Made by a program: the position numbers and the translations under genes. Below the pieces are notes generated by a model, which worked only from the letters and a program-made list of their open reading frames with translations, made no database searches and was not told the DNA's origin. From Liolophura sinensis (Eukaryota; Mollusca; Polyplacophora; Chitonida; Chitonidae): DNA of 64,000 nt. Shown piece by piece: positions 12,866-25,200 of this stretch. Each line of letters begins with the position of its first letter. Position 1 is the first letter of the stretch. The stretch covers positions 13,633,386 to 13,697,385 of the forward strand of contig NC_088306.1 in NCBI RefSeq assembly GCF_032854445.1, written 5' to 3'.

Positions 12866-13202
12866 CGAGATAAACTCTGGAGTGAGTGAGTGAGTGCTTG
12901 GGGTTTAACGTCGTACTCAACAATTTTTCAGTCATATGACGACGAAGGAATCCTTAGGGTGCATGTACGTGTAATGTGCCTCCTTGTTGCAGGACGGATT
13001 TCCACCGCTCTTTCATTTAGTGCTGCTTCACGGAGACGACCTACCGAAGGCAAGTAAACAGTCCCGCCCGAGCCATTATACTGATACGTGTCAACCAGTC
13101 GTTGCACTATTCCCTTCATGCTGAACGCCAAGCGAGGAAGTTACAACTTCCTCTGTTTAAGTATTAGGTGTGACTCGATCAAGGATTGCTATCCGGGCCG
13201 GT
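12866..13202 (-). mobile_element. SINE family 2, near full length
   Basis: On the minus strand this runs from GTGTGACTCGATC-type tRNA-like sequence, through a central block with GGTTGACACGTATCAGTATAATGG, to a tail ending in CTCACTCACTCACTC. The same family appears in plus orientation at 33886-34085 (head and centre) and 22100-22200 (tail). It is a tRNA-derived SINE by structure. The 60-70 codon frames over it are incidental. Confidence 0.7.
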
Positions 13203-13792
13203 GATAAATTCTGGATACACAGAAGCAAATATACTGTAGTATGAATTTAAACCCAAAACGCTGAAGTTCCAATTTTCGACGCCGACATCTTTGGCCAGGC
13301 TTAAGATTCCGAGTTTTCAGATGTTGAATTTGATCTTTGTCCAGGCATTTCTAACCACACTGTTAAATACGGATTGGTAGACTATACCTTTATCCTGTGT
13401 TTCACTGTATATCATGTGATTTTCAGAATTAAATCTTAAGACTTAATGTTGATTTACTATTCTTTCCCTCTGTCAGCTTCACAATAAATATCATTCTATT
13501 TCCAATGGATTCTAAATTCATACCCATATACATAGGCCTCTACGGGTACATGTTATTATCGGCATTCCGAGAAGCCTATTGGAGCACATGGTCGTTTGCA
13601 GTATAAATACATGCCCGATAGGGACATCGGCGTTAGAGTTCTGAGATTTACCATCTAGTAGTTTTCGGTTCAGCTAATAGCGCCTTATAACTACTATATA
13701 TGCATGTGCCCTTGTCGAAATTCAGCTACATGTATATTCGTCTCATAGCTTTCAGCTGTAACACTGTGAAAAATGGAGTTGGAAATCAACAC

Positions 13793-13888
13793 CTTCCTGA
13801 GGGCCAAATCGTCTGGAAATGTGGAAAAACTAACTCCAAGCTTCTTCGACCACCTGTTTTTACAACCGTATGCAGACCAGCAAAACAT
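13793..13888 (-). pseudogene. THAP-type zinc-finger exon fragment (tentative)
   Basis: From ATG at 13888 the frame gives SAYGCKNR followed by GVSFSTFP and LRK, which matches the start of a THAP domain: a Cys pair, Lys-Asn-Arg, then S-F-x-x-F-P. The residue where many THAP domains have the first Cys (before SAYGC) is Trp, with a Cys one position earlier. That could be a substitution or a shifted ligand. A GT donor follows the AAG of LRK at 13791-13792. No further THAP ligands or exons were found nearby on this strand, so it may be an orphan exon or relic. Confidence 0.4.
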
Positions 13889-14055
13889 TTCGTAGAGAAA
13901 TTCGATGTGCTTATTGTCACTCTTGTAGCTTCTTTTAAAGCTGAACTAAATGGCAAAGCTCTGACAACTGGTAAAGATTGGACCTTATGACGTATGACGT
14001 AATTCGGCGGAGGCTGCCGAGTGTTGGCGGAAAAAATGCATAAAACTAGCCTCAT

Positions 14056-16130
14056 TATCTAGTGACTTTAAGTGCCACATTTCTCAAATCAATGTACCCT
14101 TTCACAATAAATTTTTGTACTCAATTTAACAATATATAAAGGGGTAGCTAATTATGAATGAATACTAAATCTGGACACTAATCCTCTACGGTAAAAACAG
14201 CATACACAATGCATAAACAGTTCATTTCATCGTTATTGGAAAGAATTGGAAAGTCTCTCTACATCTTGGTCTACATAGAATAATCATACCAAACATAGCG
14301 CGCGAAGTCATGACATCTGAAAAAATACTTGAGGCAGAGATGAAATATGTGGTTTAGAGAAGAAAGTTTATTACCATCACTTCTGTATGTTTGTAGAAAT
14401 GAGGCTAAACTCGAAAGCTGGCATATTTTTTTACATAATTTAAAAACGAAAACATCTGTAGCTATATACAGTACAGATTATGGAATAAAATAACAAATAA
14501 TTATATTGTTCAGGTAGTTATAACTTAAATAATATTTTTTGACGTATATTTATCTGATTTATACCACATAATCAGTGTGTTCAGAGGTTGTAATAGTCCC
14601 TCTATTAACTGTTTTGGTAAATGCATATTTTGCAAAGCGAATATGTGGCACCTCTTGGTAAATCAGTTCTTTTCTTAACTTATGCATTTTTATGCCCTAC
14701 ACACTTTTTGTTCAAGTATACGATGTCTATCAACTTAATGGGTAACTGAAACAGCTAGGTACAGCCCGGAGAAAATCATTTACATGTACCATAGCCTACC
14801 TAAAACTTTGTATTCAGAGTACGGCTGCAAAATATATACGGTACCCATTAATTGCGAGTCTACCAGAAAATCTTTTACAGGCTTCACAACATATTTGTTT
14901 TATTCATAGTACACATATACGGAGACACCTGTTAAAAGTTCACTCTGATATCTTAATAAATTACGTCTCTAACAAACCAAACAGTACAAAATTGATGATC
15001 CGTAAATGTGTGTGTGTGTCGTATTCAAGATAAATATAGTATACGGTGACAGTTAGTTAATCCACTAGATCGAGGACAATCAGCGTATCACGCTTGTCAA
15101 TAAAACGCCTTGTAGACCCGCCCGAGAGACCAAAAAAGTACATCTTACGTCTTAACTCCGCCTCAAGTATAGGGGGAGGCATGCGGAGAGGGGTGATATT
15201 CTCTTCTACTTCCTTTATCCTGCGAGCATATAAGAATCATATATCATAGTGGTGGGTACGGCGCATGCGTGATAAAGTCATGTCTGTGTGGAACAGGACA
15301 TTCTTTGAAATGTGACTTACGAAAATATGTCGTGCTCAAATCCATTCGTTACGATAGGGTTAATTAACTTCTCGATTACTTTAAAAATTGGCCAACAATA
15401 CGTACTTCAAAGGAAGACCGCCTTTTATATTCATCCCAAAGAGACCGGTTCAAATATCTGATGCTGAGCGGCCTAGGGATCATTTTGGACGTATGAAACA
15501 AATGCAAAACACACTTAATATATTCAAACTAAACATCACAAGAACACTGAGTCTAAATAAAGATTAACCTTTATTCCAATTATACACTCATGAACTTCGA
15601 ACTGAATTATAGTAATGTTTCCCCCAGAACTGGGGAAATGAATTCTATTTATTTAAAAGTTTTATCTCTTGTGATATATTTCCATTCAGGTACGTGCTAA
15701 ACGCAGGAAAGTATAATTGAATTTAACAGGTTTAGTTTCCTTTGCTCATTTATATGCCACATCATCAACTTCATTTGTATTTCTATGTTTCTAAATTCTG
15801 TCAGCCTAGTGTAAAATATGAAAGTTTTACTGATAATAACTGACACAAAGAGGGAGAGAAATATTTTCTAATTTTTACAAAAACCTTGAATAAATATAAA
15901 ACGCTACAACATGGAGAGTAAACGCAGTGCAACAACGACAGTGTGGTTGTTGTTAAATGGGTCTCACGTAACCGGTGAAATCTTTTAATTCGTTCTTTGA
16001 CATTTTTTATAATATTATATTTTACAATGGTAAGTATACGTTATAGATTTTGTGATCATATAACTGGGTAAATTTATTTAGACGTAACTCAAAAGATAAT
16101 ATTACAAGCAGCATGATCGAGTCAGACAGA
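14056..16130. other. No recognisable gene
   Basis: AT-rich intergenic sequence with no long frame on either strand, no tandem array and no recognisable transposon. Confidence 0.45.
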
Positions 16131-16179
16131 CTCTCAATAATGCGATAGATGTCAGCTTAGGCCCTGCACATGCTAGCTT

Positions 16180-16335
16180 TCTCTCCGGTCAAACGTGGAA
16201 GGATTTGTCAACATCCTCCGGATGGTCCTGGGCTTTCTCCGGGCTCTGCGTGGTTTCCTCTCACCATAATGCTGGCCGCTGTCATTGAAATATTCTTGAG
16301 AACGGTTTAAACAACAAAACAAATAAATAATATTC
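16180..16335 (+). mobile_element. SINE family 1, core and tail
   Basis: TCTCCGGTCAAACGTGGAAGG, GGATGGTCCTGGGCTTTCTCC, GGTTTCCTCTCACCATAATG and GAAATATTCTTGAGAACGG are followed by an ACAAAACAAATAAAT tail. This is plus orientation with the tRNA-like head missing. Confidence 0.65.
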
Positions 16336-17159
16336 GTACACAATTTAGTCTAAATATGGAGTCCACATTTAAAATGTACGATTTTAAGTTCGCTGTCTCA
16401 GGCGCTAAAGCGTTGTTCTCGCCTCTGTCGATCATCTCTTGACAAAGAAAGAAGCTTCTAGCTGCCGACGATTCCTGTGCTTTTATAGGTAAAGACGCGC
16501 TGAAGGACTGTAGTTGGATCTCTTCAATCATCTACTTACTCTCCAAACATCTCCTTACTCTCAAATTATACACATCAAACAACCGTGGTGTAAGTGAAAA
16601 GCTTTTAGGCGCAGCTCTGAATATCTGTAAAATAAATTTATTGAAAGACGTAGACAAACCGCTGACAAAGACCTGTAGCACAATGCAGTAATATCTGAAG
16701 TCAGAAAGCGAGTGTAACAAAACATGTTGTACTTATTTCGACAGGTACATGTCACACTGCCGGGCCGAAGTAAATTAGTTTTAGATCAAAGAATTTGATA
16801 ATATTTCAGTAGGGAGAGTGCATGACAAAGCGTAAGGTACCAAATCAACAGCTGACTGCTGAAGCTTGACAATACCATGATAAAGGTGCCGTGTAGTTAA
16901 AAGATGCACCACTGTTATATTGTGTGAAACAAGCCTAATAAGTTTTTATATATATATACATAGAAACTATGCTCAAGCAAATATTTTGACATATTGGAAT
17001 GCTGGTTCATACCGGTATGAATTCAAGCATTTCTCCAGAGACGTCTGCTATTCAACGGGGATAGGTCATTATTTCTACAAAATTATATATTAGGCTATAT
17101 CTCAATTTGAATTGACATACAGATATCATACGCGGTACATAATTGACACTTATAGAGGG

Positions 17160-17965
17160 CTGTCACGTCATACATATAATTCCCGATTCTGACACCAGGT
17201 GGCGCTGGCCCATATCTCCATTAATACTGCACCTACTGACATCATACTTGGTACATTAATGACACTTGATGTGGGTTGTCATGTCATGTATAGCATTTGC
17301 GATTCTGACATAATGGGGGTTCTGTGAATACCTGTCTGAACAGCAGTCTGGCCCAAATCTCCATTAGTACTGCAGATACAGACACAATGCGTGGTCTATT
17401 ATTGACACATAAAACGGGCTATCACGTGATGCCAAAAATTCCCGATTTTGACACCAGGTGACGCTCCTGTGAATCGCAGTGTGAATAGCAGTCTGACCCA
17501 TATCTCCATTAATACTGCACCTACAGACATCATACTTGGTAAATTAATGACAGTTAATGCGTGTTATTACGTGATGGTAGTAATTTCCGATTCTGACGTC
17601 AGAGGGCGCTTCTGTGAAATGCAGTCTGAAAGGCAGTCTGGCTCATATCTCCATTAATACTGTACCTAAAGATATCATACTTGGTACATTAGTGACACTT
17701 AATGCGGGCTATCACATAATGTCAATAATTTTCGATTGTGACACAAGGAACGCTTCTGTGAATAGCAGCCTGGTCCAGATTTCCATTAATAACGCACCTA
17801 CAAACATCATACTTCGTACATTAATGACACTTAATGCATGTTATTACGTGTTGCATATAATTCTTGATTCTGACAGTAGGAGAAGCTTCTGTGAATAGCA
17901 GCCTGAATAGCAGTCTGGCTCATATCTCGACTAATACTGCACCTACAGTCATCATACTTGGTAAC
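17160..17965 (+). repeat. ~145 bp tandem repeat, 6 copies (left arm of inverted arrays)
   Basis: ATATCTCCATTAATACTGCAC or close variants recur with the TTA at about 17221, 17364, 17509, 17654, 17786 and 17931, a period of 132-145 bp. Each unit carries a CATCATACTTGGTACATTAATG block and a CCGATTCTGACACCAGG block. The same unit in reverse complement forms the array at 19025-19730. Confidence 0.85.
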
Positions 17966-17989
17966 ATTTTTGTTGATATAAATTGAGAA

Positions 17990-18860
17990 AATAGTGGTTT
18001 GTCCCATTTGAATTGGTTGAAAATCTGAAACCAGTAAAGAATAAAAGTTCACTTAACAATTTAGTGTGATTTCAGATGGCATCGTACGTTTAAACGTTTG
18101 ACACTGTTTCATTGGGCTGGAAAAGACGTGTTTGTGAATGAAGACTGAGACCTCTACGTTTATTGATCAAGGTGATAATTCCGGTTAAGAGTTAAATTAA
18201 TACTTGTGTAAGCAATTCAGCAGCGTAAGATGTCACCTTACGACATACTGGTAAAGGCGTTGAAACTATTTAAATGGTTGGGTTAAAACCTCAGTTTGAC
18301 GGCATCTGACGTCGGCCATTGATAAAAGGCCACTGTCGGGACAAAGGCCATTGATAGCGTTTTGCACGACTTTTAAAGTGTACTGTAATCACCAAATAAA
18401 ATCTATGTTCTATCTGTAATATTATTTTCATAAGAATTTTTTTTGTAGGAAATAAATGATTTGTATTGCTTATCAGGTGACGTTTGTGTATGAAGTCTGA
18501 GCTCTGTACGTCTTTTGCTTAAAGCGCCAATGCCGGTTTTAATATCAAGTTTGTGTTTTCCAGGCAAAGTAGTGGTTTGTCCCTTTGAATTGATTCCTTA
18601 AGACGTAAATGCCGTTATACAGATCAGTTAACAGGGTTCGGTAAACATGTCAGTGTGACCTCGCATTAGGGTATATTAGTTCAGGCGTCATAGCCCGTCA
18701 TCAGTTGGGTTTACTCCTTGGTCAACAATTTAGTGTGACGTCACCTAACCCTGGACGTTGAAGATTTCTCAAGCAAATTTTTTTAGATTAGTGAAGTGGT
18801 GTTGGAGAACGAGTAAGAACCCATGTGTATCTGTAACATATTCTTCAATGAAACTACATT
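17990..18860. repeat. Spacer between the inverted arrays, with a diverged internal duplication
   Basis: AGTGGTTTGTCCCATTTGAATTG (about 17991) recurs as AGTGGTTTGTCCCTTTGAATTG (about 18572). ACAATTTAGTGTGATTTCAG (about 18056) recurs as ACAATTTAGTGTGACGTCAC (about 18725). A GTCTGAGCTCTGTACGTC segment also has a looser partner near 18143. The spacer thus seems to be two diverged copies of a ~600 bp unit. There is no coding capacity. Confidence 0.55.
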
Positions 18861-19024
18861 CTCTATAGAATGAAAAATAATAAATACTTTTTAAATAGGT
18901 TAGAAGGAGGCAGAATTACTGAATGGCTGACAGTGGACATAGGGTTTCCTGGTTAAATCCTCCTAGCCTTCATCACTCTTGAACATATCTTCCATACCTT
19001 ATATTTATCTCAAGTCCAGTATTG

Positions 19025-19730
19025 ACAGTCAAAAAAAGAAAGGTCGCCCCCTAGTTTTAAAATCGGGAATTAATAACATCACGTAATATCCACGCATTAG
19101 GTGTCATTAATGTAAATTAAGTATCATTAATTATTAAGTGCGATGTAATAATGCATTAATAATGGACATGTGGCCCAGACTGCTATTCATAGAAGTTTCC
19201 CCTGCCTCCAGAATCGGTAATTTTATGCATCTCGTGATACCCCGCAATAAGTGTCATATAATGTACCGAATATGATGTTTGTTGGTGTAGTGTTAATGGA
19301 GATATGGGCCAGATTGATATTCAGACTGCTATCCACAGAATCGCCCTCTGCGGTCAGAATCGGAAATTATATGCATGACATGATAGCCCGCATTAAGTGT
19401 CAATAATGTACCGAGTATGATGTTTGTAGGTGTAGTATTAATGGAGATATGGGCAGACTGCTATTCAGACTGCTATTCACAGAAGCGCCCCTTGTGTCAG
19501 AACCGGAAATTGCATGCATGATATAATAGCCCGCATTAAGTGTCATTAATGTACCAAGTATGATGTCTGTAGGTGCAGTATTAATGGAGATATGGGCGTG
19601 ACCGCTATTCAGGCTGCTATTCAGAGTGCTTTTGTGTTAGAATCTGGAATTACTGACATCACGTAATGGCCCACAGTAAGCGTCATAAATGGAGTATGAT
19701 GTCAGTAGGTGCAGTAATAATGAAGTAATA
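19025..19730 (-). repeat. ~145 bp tandem repeat, about 5 copies (right arm of inverted arrays)
   Basis: Units such as GTAGTATTAATGGAGATATGG, AGCCCGCATTAAGTGTCA and GTACCGAGTATGATG are reverse complements of the 17160-17965 array. Copies are centred near 19160, 19310, 19440, 19590 and 19720. With the left array this makes a large imperfect palindrome with a ~1 kb loop. Confidence 0.85.
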
Positions 19731-20084
19731 AAGTACATAATTTATAGAAATAATGACTTGTTCCCGTTGAATAATTAACCGCTAACTGCGAACAGGAGTT
19801 GAAATTAATTTACGTTCTTCAGAGATTCTCCAGACACATCTGTAACATACTCTTATCGAAGAGAGTACCCGTCTTCATCAAGGTATCAATGCCTGATAAA
19901 TATTCACGGACAATGTTTTATTGTGGTGTATATAACATGTGAGAATAACACAGCATTTTGAATCCTAGGCCAGTGACGTTTAATAAATTGCAGTTAACAT
20001 CACTGCGTTCTCTTTTTCTTACCTAGTTCCGTCCAAGCCATGGTAATAAGGGGTGCGTGAATTGTTACTACTGCATTTATATGA

Positions 20085-20215
20085 ACAGTTAGAATAAAAG
20101 GCCTGACTGAGGTAAATTTAGAAGAGACTCTGTTTTGCTGGTTACGTCTGGCCATTTGCCAGCTATCACACTCCTGTCGCTGACCTGGTTTCACTCTGTG
20201 TGCATTACACAATCA
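20085..20215 (+). repeat. Dispersed repeat family 3
   Basis: AGAATAAAAGGCCTGACTGAGG, TTTGCTGGTTACGTCTGGCC and a TGGTTTCACTCTGTGTGC end match, in order, the other copies of this family at 8.5, 9.5 and 42.7 kb. It is one of the longer copies. Confidence 0.55.
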
Positions 20216-20219
20216 CACA

Positions 20220-22090
20220 GAATACTTGCACAAATGTCTGTATACTCATTCCGAGACAAGTGCATTTGCCAAAGGTGCTCGGGCATTCAGTGAAAATTTA
20301 TTTAATTGTTGTCAAGCTCATAAACATAATGTGCGCATCTCTGCGTGGATAGTCTGGACACAGACCCCCATTAGTTTTCCATAAGCGACAATGTTAACGT
20401 TTAGCGCTGTAGCTCAGTCCAAAACATTCCATGGCCAATAAGCTTTGGTGCATACCTGGCCCAGCCTTTGAGAAAGAAGCCATAACAATCTTGACGTAGG
20501 TTGACCGTGAAAATCTGAACCTTTCCGTGCCGGCAGCTGGGAGGGGTGCCTAGCAAGGGGACCTCACTCGTTGCCTCATCACCACCTGTCTCCTTGTGTC
20601 CTCTCGCCCAGAATTTCAAACTTTCATCATTAAAACTCAAACCTGCCCAAAGCTTAGACATTTTCCATCATTTTGATACCAAGCATGCACCTGTGCACCA
20701 AAAACGACAGGCTTGCAGCAAAAAAAAGACTTTACACCCTAAAATACACAGAACTACAATCGAAAAACGGAAGTTGTAATGGGAGTCCTATCAAGACGAA
20801 CATATGTCCCGTCAGCATGATGTGCGTATCTCTGCGTGGATGGTCGGAATTTTGCCCCAGGCTCTTCGGTTTCTGACCGCCATGGCAACATTCCTAAGGG
20901 TCACGTTAAGCAACACTCAAAAATAAACAAATAAATAAAAAAATTAATGAATAGTGTAATGGACACATCCCACATTCTGATACTGACATACTTATGTATC
21001 AAGTCCGACATATTTATACGTATATAAGCTCTAAATGGAGGTGTGAGGCATGTGTAATAAATTTATTTGGCTCCTAAGCCTAACAAATGGATTTTAATCA
21101 TTTTCAGATTTAAACGTTTTCATATATATTGTCATAATTTATTATATATGTGTCACATTCTCATTCAGAATACATTTATACGTATATGTGTCAGGCTTGC
21201 ATTATACCAGTAAATGTATACCAAAGTACATGCATATACTCACAACACAGCGTTTTAAAGAGTACCCACGTATCCATTAAAAAATTTGAAGTATGAGGTG
21301 CGATGAAGTGTTCGAAATATTTTTTAATTTTTTAAAATGCAATGAATAGAGGTGCATGTATTGATGGATGTGTATGCATTTCTCAAACAGTGGCTTCTTC
21401 ATGCGCTAAACCCACACGCGAGGCCTAGTTTGACAGTACGGGGCTATATATGAGATATAATTGATAATTTAATCACTGGGCATGCAAATGTGTAAGACAG
21501 ATTGGCAATTTTATGTAGTATTGGCTATGTACAAGTTAAGTGCGGTCATGCTCGGCGACCTGGGGCTACTAATGCTAGAGGCAATCAACACGCAATGTCA
21601 AGTTTGGCAACAATTTCAAAGGGCAGATAGGAGCGGTTAAAATGTTTGTCTAGCAATAGTATGAAATAATATAAATTAAATTTAAATTTAGTAATTATTG
21701 AAGATTATCTCACAAAGCACACTCCGTGAGTCTTTTTATTCTTCACACATTTGTACATCATACACAAGAGAGTTTCGCATTTAGTTAGCCCATACTGGTG
21801 GTAAATAAAACACAAAAGTCTACAGCACGGTTTGCCATTGAATTAAGGTTTTATTTCAAGTGTTCATCAAAGTGCTTACAATATCAATTTATACAATCAC
21901 TGGCGTCATGGTTTAAACAGAATTAGTTTTAAAAAATACGTTATGTGCAATTTATTAGACACCGGTTTCTTACATCGTTAATTCATTCTGTCGTGTATGA
22001 ATGAAATAATCCTAATAAAACGATATTTAATACTAGTTAATCAAATTATCAAACATCAAATCAGAAAAACTATATATTCCGTCAGGCACA
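20220..22090. other. No recognisable gene
   Basis: The short overlapping frames at 20401-20876 on both strands show no domain. The rest is AT-rich sequence without tandem structure. Confidence 0.4.
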
Positions 22091-22099
22091 TATGATTGC

Positions 22100-22200
22100 C
22101 GTAACAGTCAGTGAACATATCAGTGTCATCCAAATGACACATGAAAAATTGTTGAACACGACGTTAAATCCCAAGCACTCACTTACTCACTCACTCCATC
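22100..22200 (+). mobile_element. SINE family 2, tail fragment
   Basis: GAAAAATTGTTGAACACGACG, TTAAATCCCAAGCACTCAC and TTACTCACTCACTC match, in reverse complement, the tail of the copy at 12866-13202. It immediately abuts the 41 bp satellite. Confidence 0.65.
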
Positions 22201-22209
22201 ACGCTAAGG

Positions 22210-25200
22210 AAGGTGGAAAGGAGTGGATTGAAATGCATCTCTGGTCTACACATGCAAGCAAAAAGGGATTGGAATGCATTTCTGGTCTTTACATGTCAGC
22301 AGAAAGGGGTTGGGATACATCTCTGGTCTTTACATGGCAGCAGAAAGGGCTTGAATTGCATCTCTGGTCTTTACATGTCAGCAGAAAGGGATTGGAATGC
22401 ATCTCCGGTCTTTACATGCCAGCAGAAAGTGATCTGGTCTTTACATGTCAGTAGAAGGGGGTTGAGATGCATCTCTGGTCTTTAATTATCAGTAAAAGGG
22501 GATTGGAATGCATCTCTGGTCTTTAGTTATCAGTAAAAGGGGATTGGAATGCGTTTCTGGCCTTTACATGTCAGTAGAAGGGGGTTGAGATGCATCTCTG
22601 GTCTTTAGTTATCAGTAAAAGGGGATTGGAATGCATTTGTGATCTTTACATGTCAGCAGAAAAGGGTTGGGATGCATCTCTGGTCTTTACATGTCAGCAG
22701 AAAGAGATTGTAATGCATCTCTGGTCTTTACATCTCTGCAGAAATGGGTTGGGATGCACCTCTTGTCGTTACATGTCAGCAGAAAAAGGTTGGGATGCAT
22801 CTCTGCTCTTTACATGTCAGCAGGAAAGGATCAGAATGCATCTCTGGTTTTTCAATGTTAATAGAAAGGAATTGGAATGCATCTCTGGTTTTTACATGTC
22901 AGCAGAAAAGGTTTGGGATGCATATCTGGTCTTTACATGCCAGCAGAAACGGGTTGGAATGCATCTCTGGTCTTTACATGCCAGCAGAAAAGGGATTGGA
23001 ATGCATCTCTGGTCTTTACATGTCAGTAGAAAGCAGCTGGGGTGCATCTCTGGTCTATAAATATCAGCAGAAAGGGGTTGGGATGTATTTCTGGTCATTA
23101 CATGTTAGAAGAAAGAGGTTGAGATGCATCTCTGGTATTTAAATGTCAGTATAAAGAGATTTGCATGCATCACTTGCATTTCTGGTCTTTACATGTCAGC
23201 CGAAAAGTGGTTGGGATGCATTTCTGGTCATTAAATGTCAGCAGAAAAGGGGTTGGAATGCATCTCTGGTCTTTACATGTCAGTAGGAAAAGATAGGGAT
23301 GCATCTCTGGTCTTTACATGTCGGTGGAAAGGGGTTGGGATGCATTTCTGGTCTTTACATGTCAGTAGAAAGGGGTTGGGATGCATTTCTGGTCTTTACA
23401 TGTCAGTAGAAAGGATTTGGGATGCAACTCTGGTTTTTACATGTCAGTAGAAAGGGATTAAAATGCATCTCTGGTTTTTACATGTCGGTAGAAAGGGGTT
23501 AGGATGCATAATTGGTCAATACATTTAAAAAAAAAGGTTGAAATGCATCGCTGGTCATTACATGTCGGGGAAAAGGGGTTGGGATGCATATTTGTGCAAT
23601 ACATTTCAAGACAAAAAGGTCGAAATGGATCTCTCCTCAATACATGTCAGTAGAAAGGGATTGAGATGCATATCTGGTCTTTACATGTCAGTAGAAAGGT
23701 GTTGGGTCTTTACAAGTTAGCAGAAAGGCGTTGGAATACAGCTCTGGTCATTACATGTCAGTAGAAAGAAGATGTAAATAAAAACTTGTATTTATAAAAC
23801 ATAGATTGTACATATCGGCTTCTGGTCTTTACATGGTCTTCAGCCGAAAGAGGTTGGGATGCGTCTCTGCCCTTTACATGTGAGTAAAAACTGATTGGAA
23901 TTCATCTCTGGTCTTTACATTTTCAGAAGAAAGGGGTTGGGATGCATATTTGGGCAATACATTTCCAAAAAAAAGGTCGAAATGCATCTCTGGTCATTAC
24001 ATGTCGGGGAAAGGGGTTGGGATGCACATCTGGTGATTACATTTCAACAGAAAGGGATCGGAATGCATCTCTGCTCATTACATGTCAGTAGAAAGAGGTT
24101 GGGATGCGTCTCTTGTCTTTACATGCCAGCAGCAAAAAGTCGGAATGCCTTTCTGGGGTTTACATGTCAGCAGAAAGGGGTAGGAATGCATTTCTGCTCT
24201 TTACATATTAGCAGAAAGGCGTTGTGATGCATCTCTGGTCAATACATGTAAGCAGAAATGGGTTGGAATGCATCTCTGGTCTTTACATATCAGGAAAAAG
24301 AAATTGGGATGCATCCCTGGGCATTACATGTCAGTAGAAAAGAGGTTGGGATATATATCTGGTTGATACAATGTTAGCAGAAAGAGGTGGGAATGCATCT
24401 CTGGACATTACATGTCAGTAGAAAGGGGTTGGGATTTTCATCTCTGGTCTTTACAACTCGGTTGAATGGGTTTGGGATGCATCTCAGGCCATTACATGGC
24501 AGTAGAAAGGGGCTGGGAAGCATATCTGGTTTTCACATGCCAGCAGAAAGAGAATGGAATGCATTCTCTGGTTTTTTACATGGCAGCAGAAAAGTGATTG
24601 AGTGCATATCTGGTCTTTACATGACAGTAGAAAGGGGTTTGGGATGCATCTCTGGTCTTTACATGCCAGCAGAAAGAGAATGGAATGCATTTCTGGTTTT
24701 TACATGGCAGCAATAAAGGGGTTGGAATGCATATCTGGTCTTTACATGTCAGTAGAAAACAGTTGGGGTGCATCTCTGGTCTTTACATGTCAGCCGAAAG
24801 CGGTTGGGATGCATATCTGGCCGTTACATGTCAGCAGAAAGGGGTCGGATAGCATCTCTGGTTCTTATATTCAGGCGAAAGTTGTTGGAATGCATCTCAG
24901 GTCTTTACATGTCAGCAGAAAGGATTTGGGATGCATATCTGTTTTTTACATGTCAGTAGAAATGGGTTGGAATACAGCTCTGGTCATTACATGTCAGTAG
25001 AAAGAAAATGTCAAAACTTCAATTTATAAAAAGATAGATTGTACTTACAGACTGGCCTCTGGTCTTTACTTGTCCGCAGAAAAGGGTTGGGATGTCTTTA
25101 CATGTCAGTACAAAAAGACTGGAAAGCATCTCTGGTCTTTACATGTTAGTAGATAGGGTTTGGGATGCCATCACTGGTCATTAAATGTCAGCAGAAAGAG

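Noticed and set aside
22590-23060. 156-codon and many other frames across the 41 bp satellite, as possible repeat proteins
   Set aside because: They arise because the unit lacks stops in all phases. They overlap in several frames and show no start context or domain.
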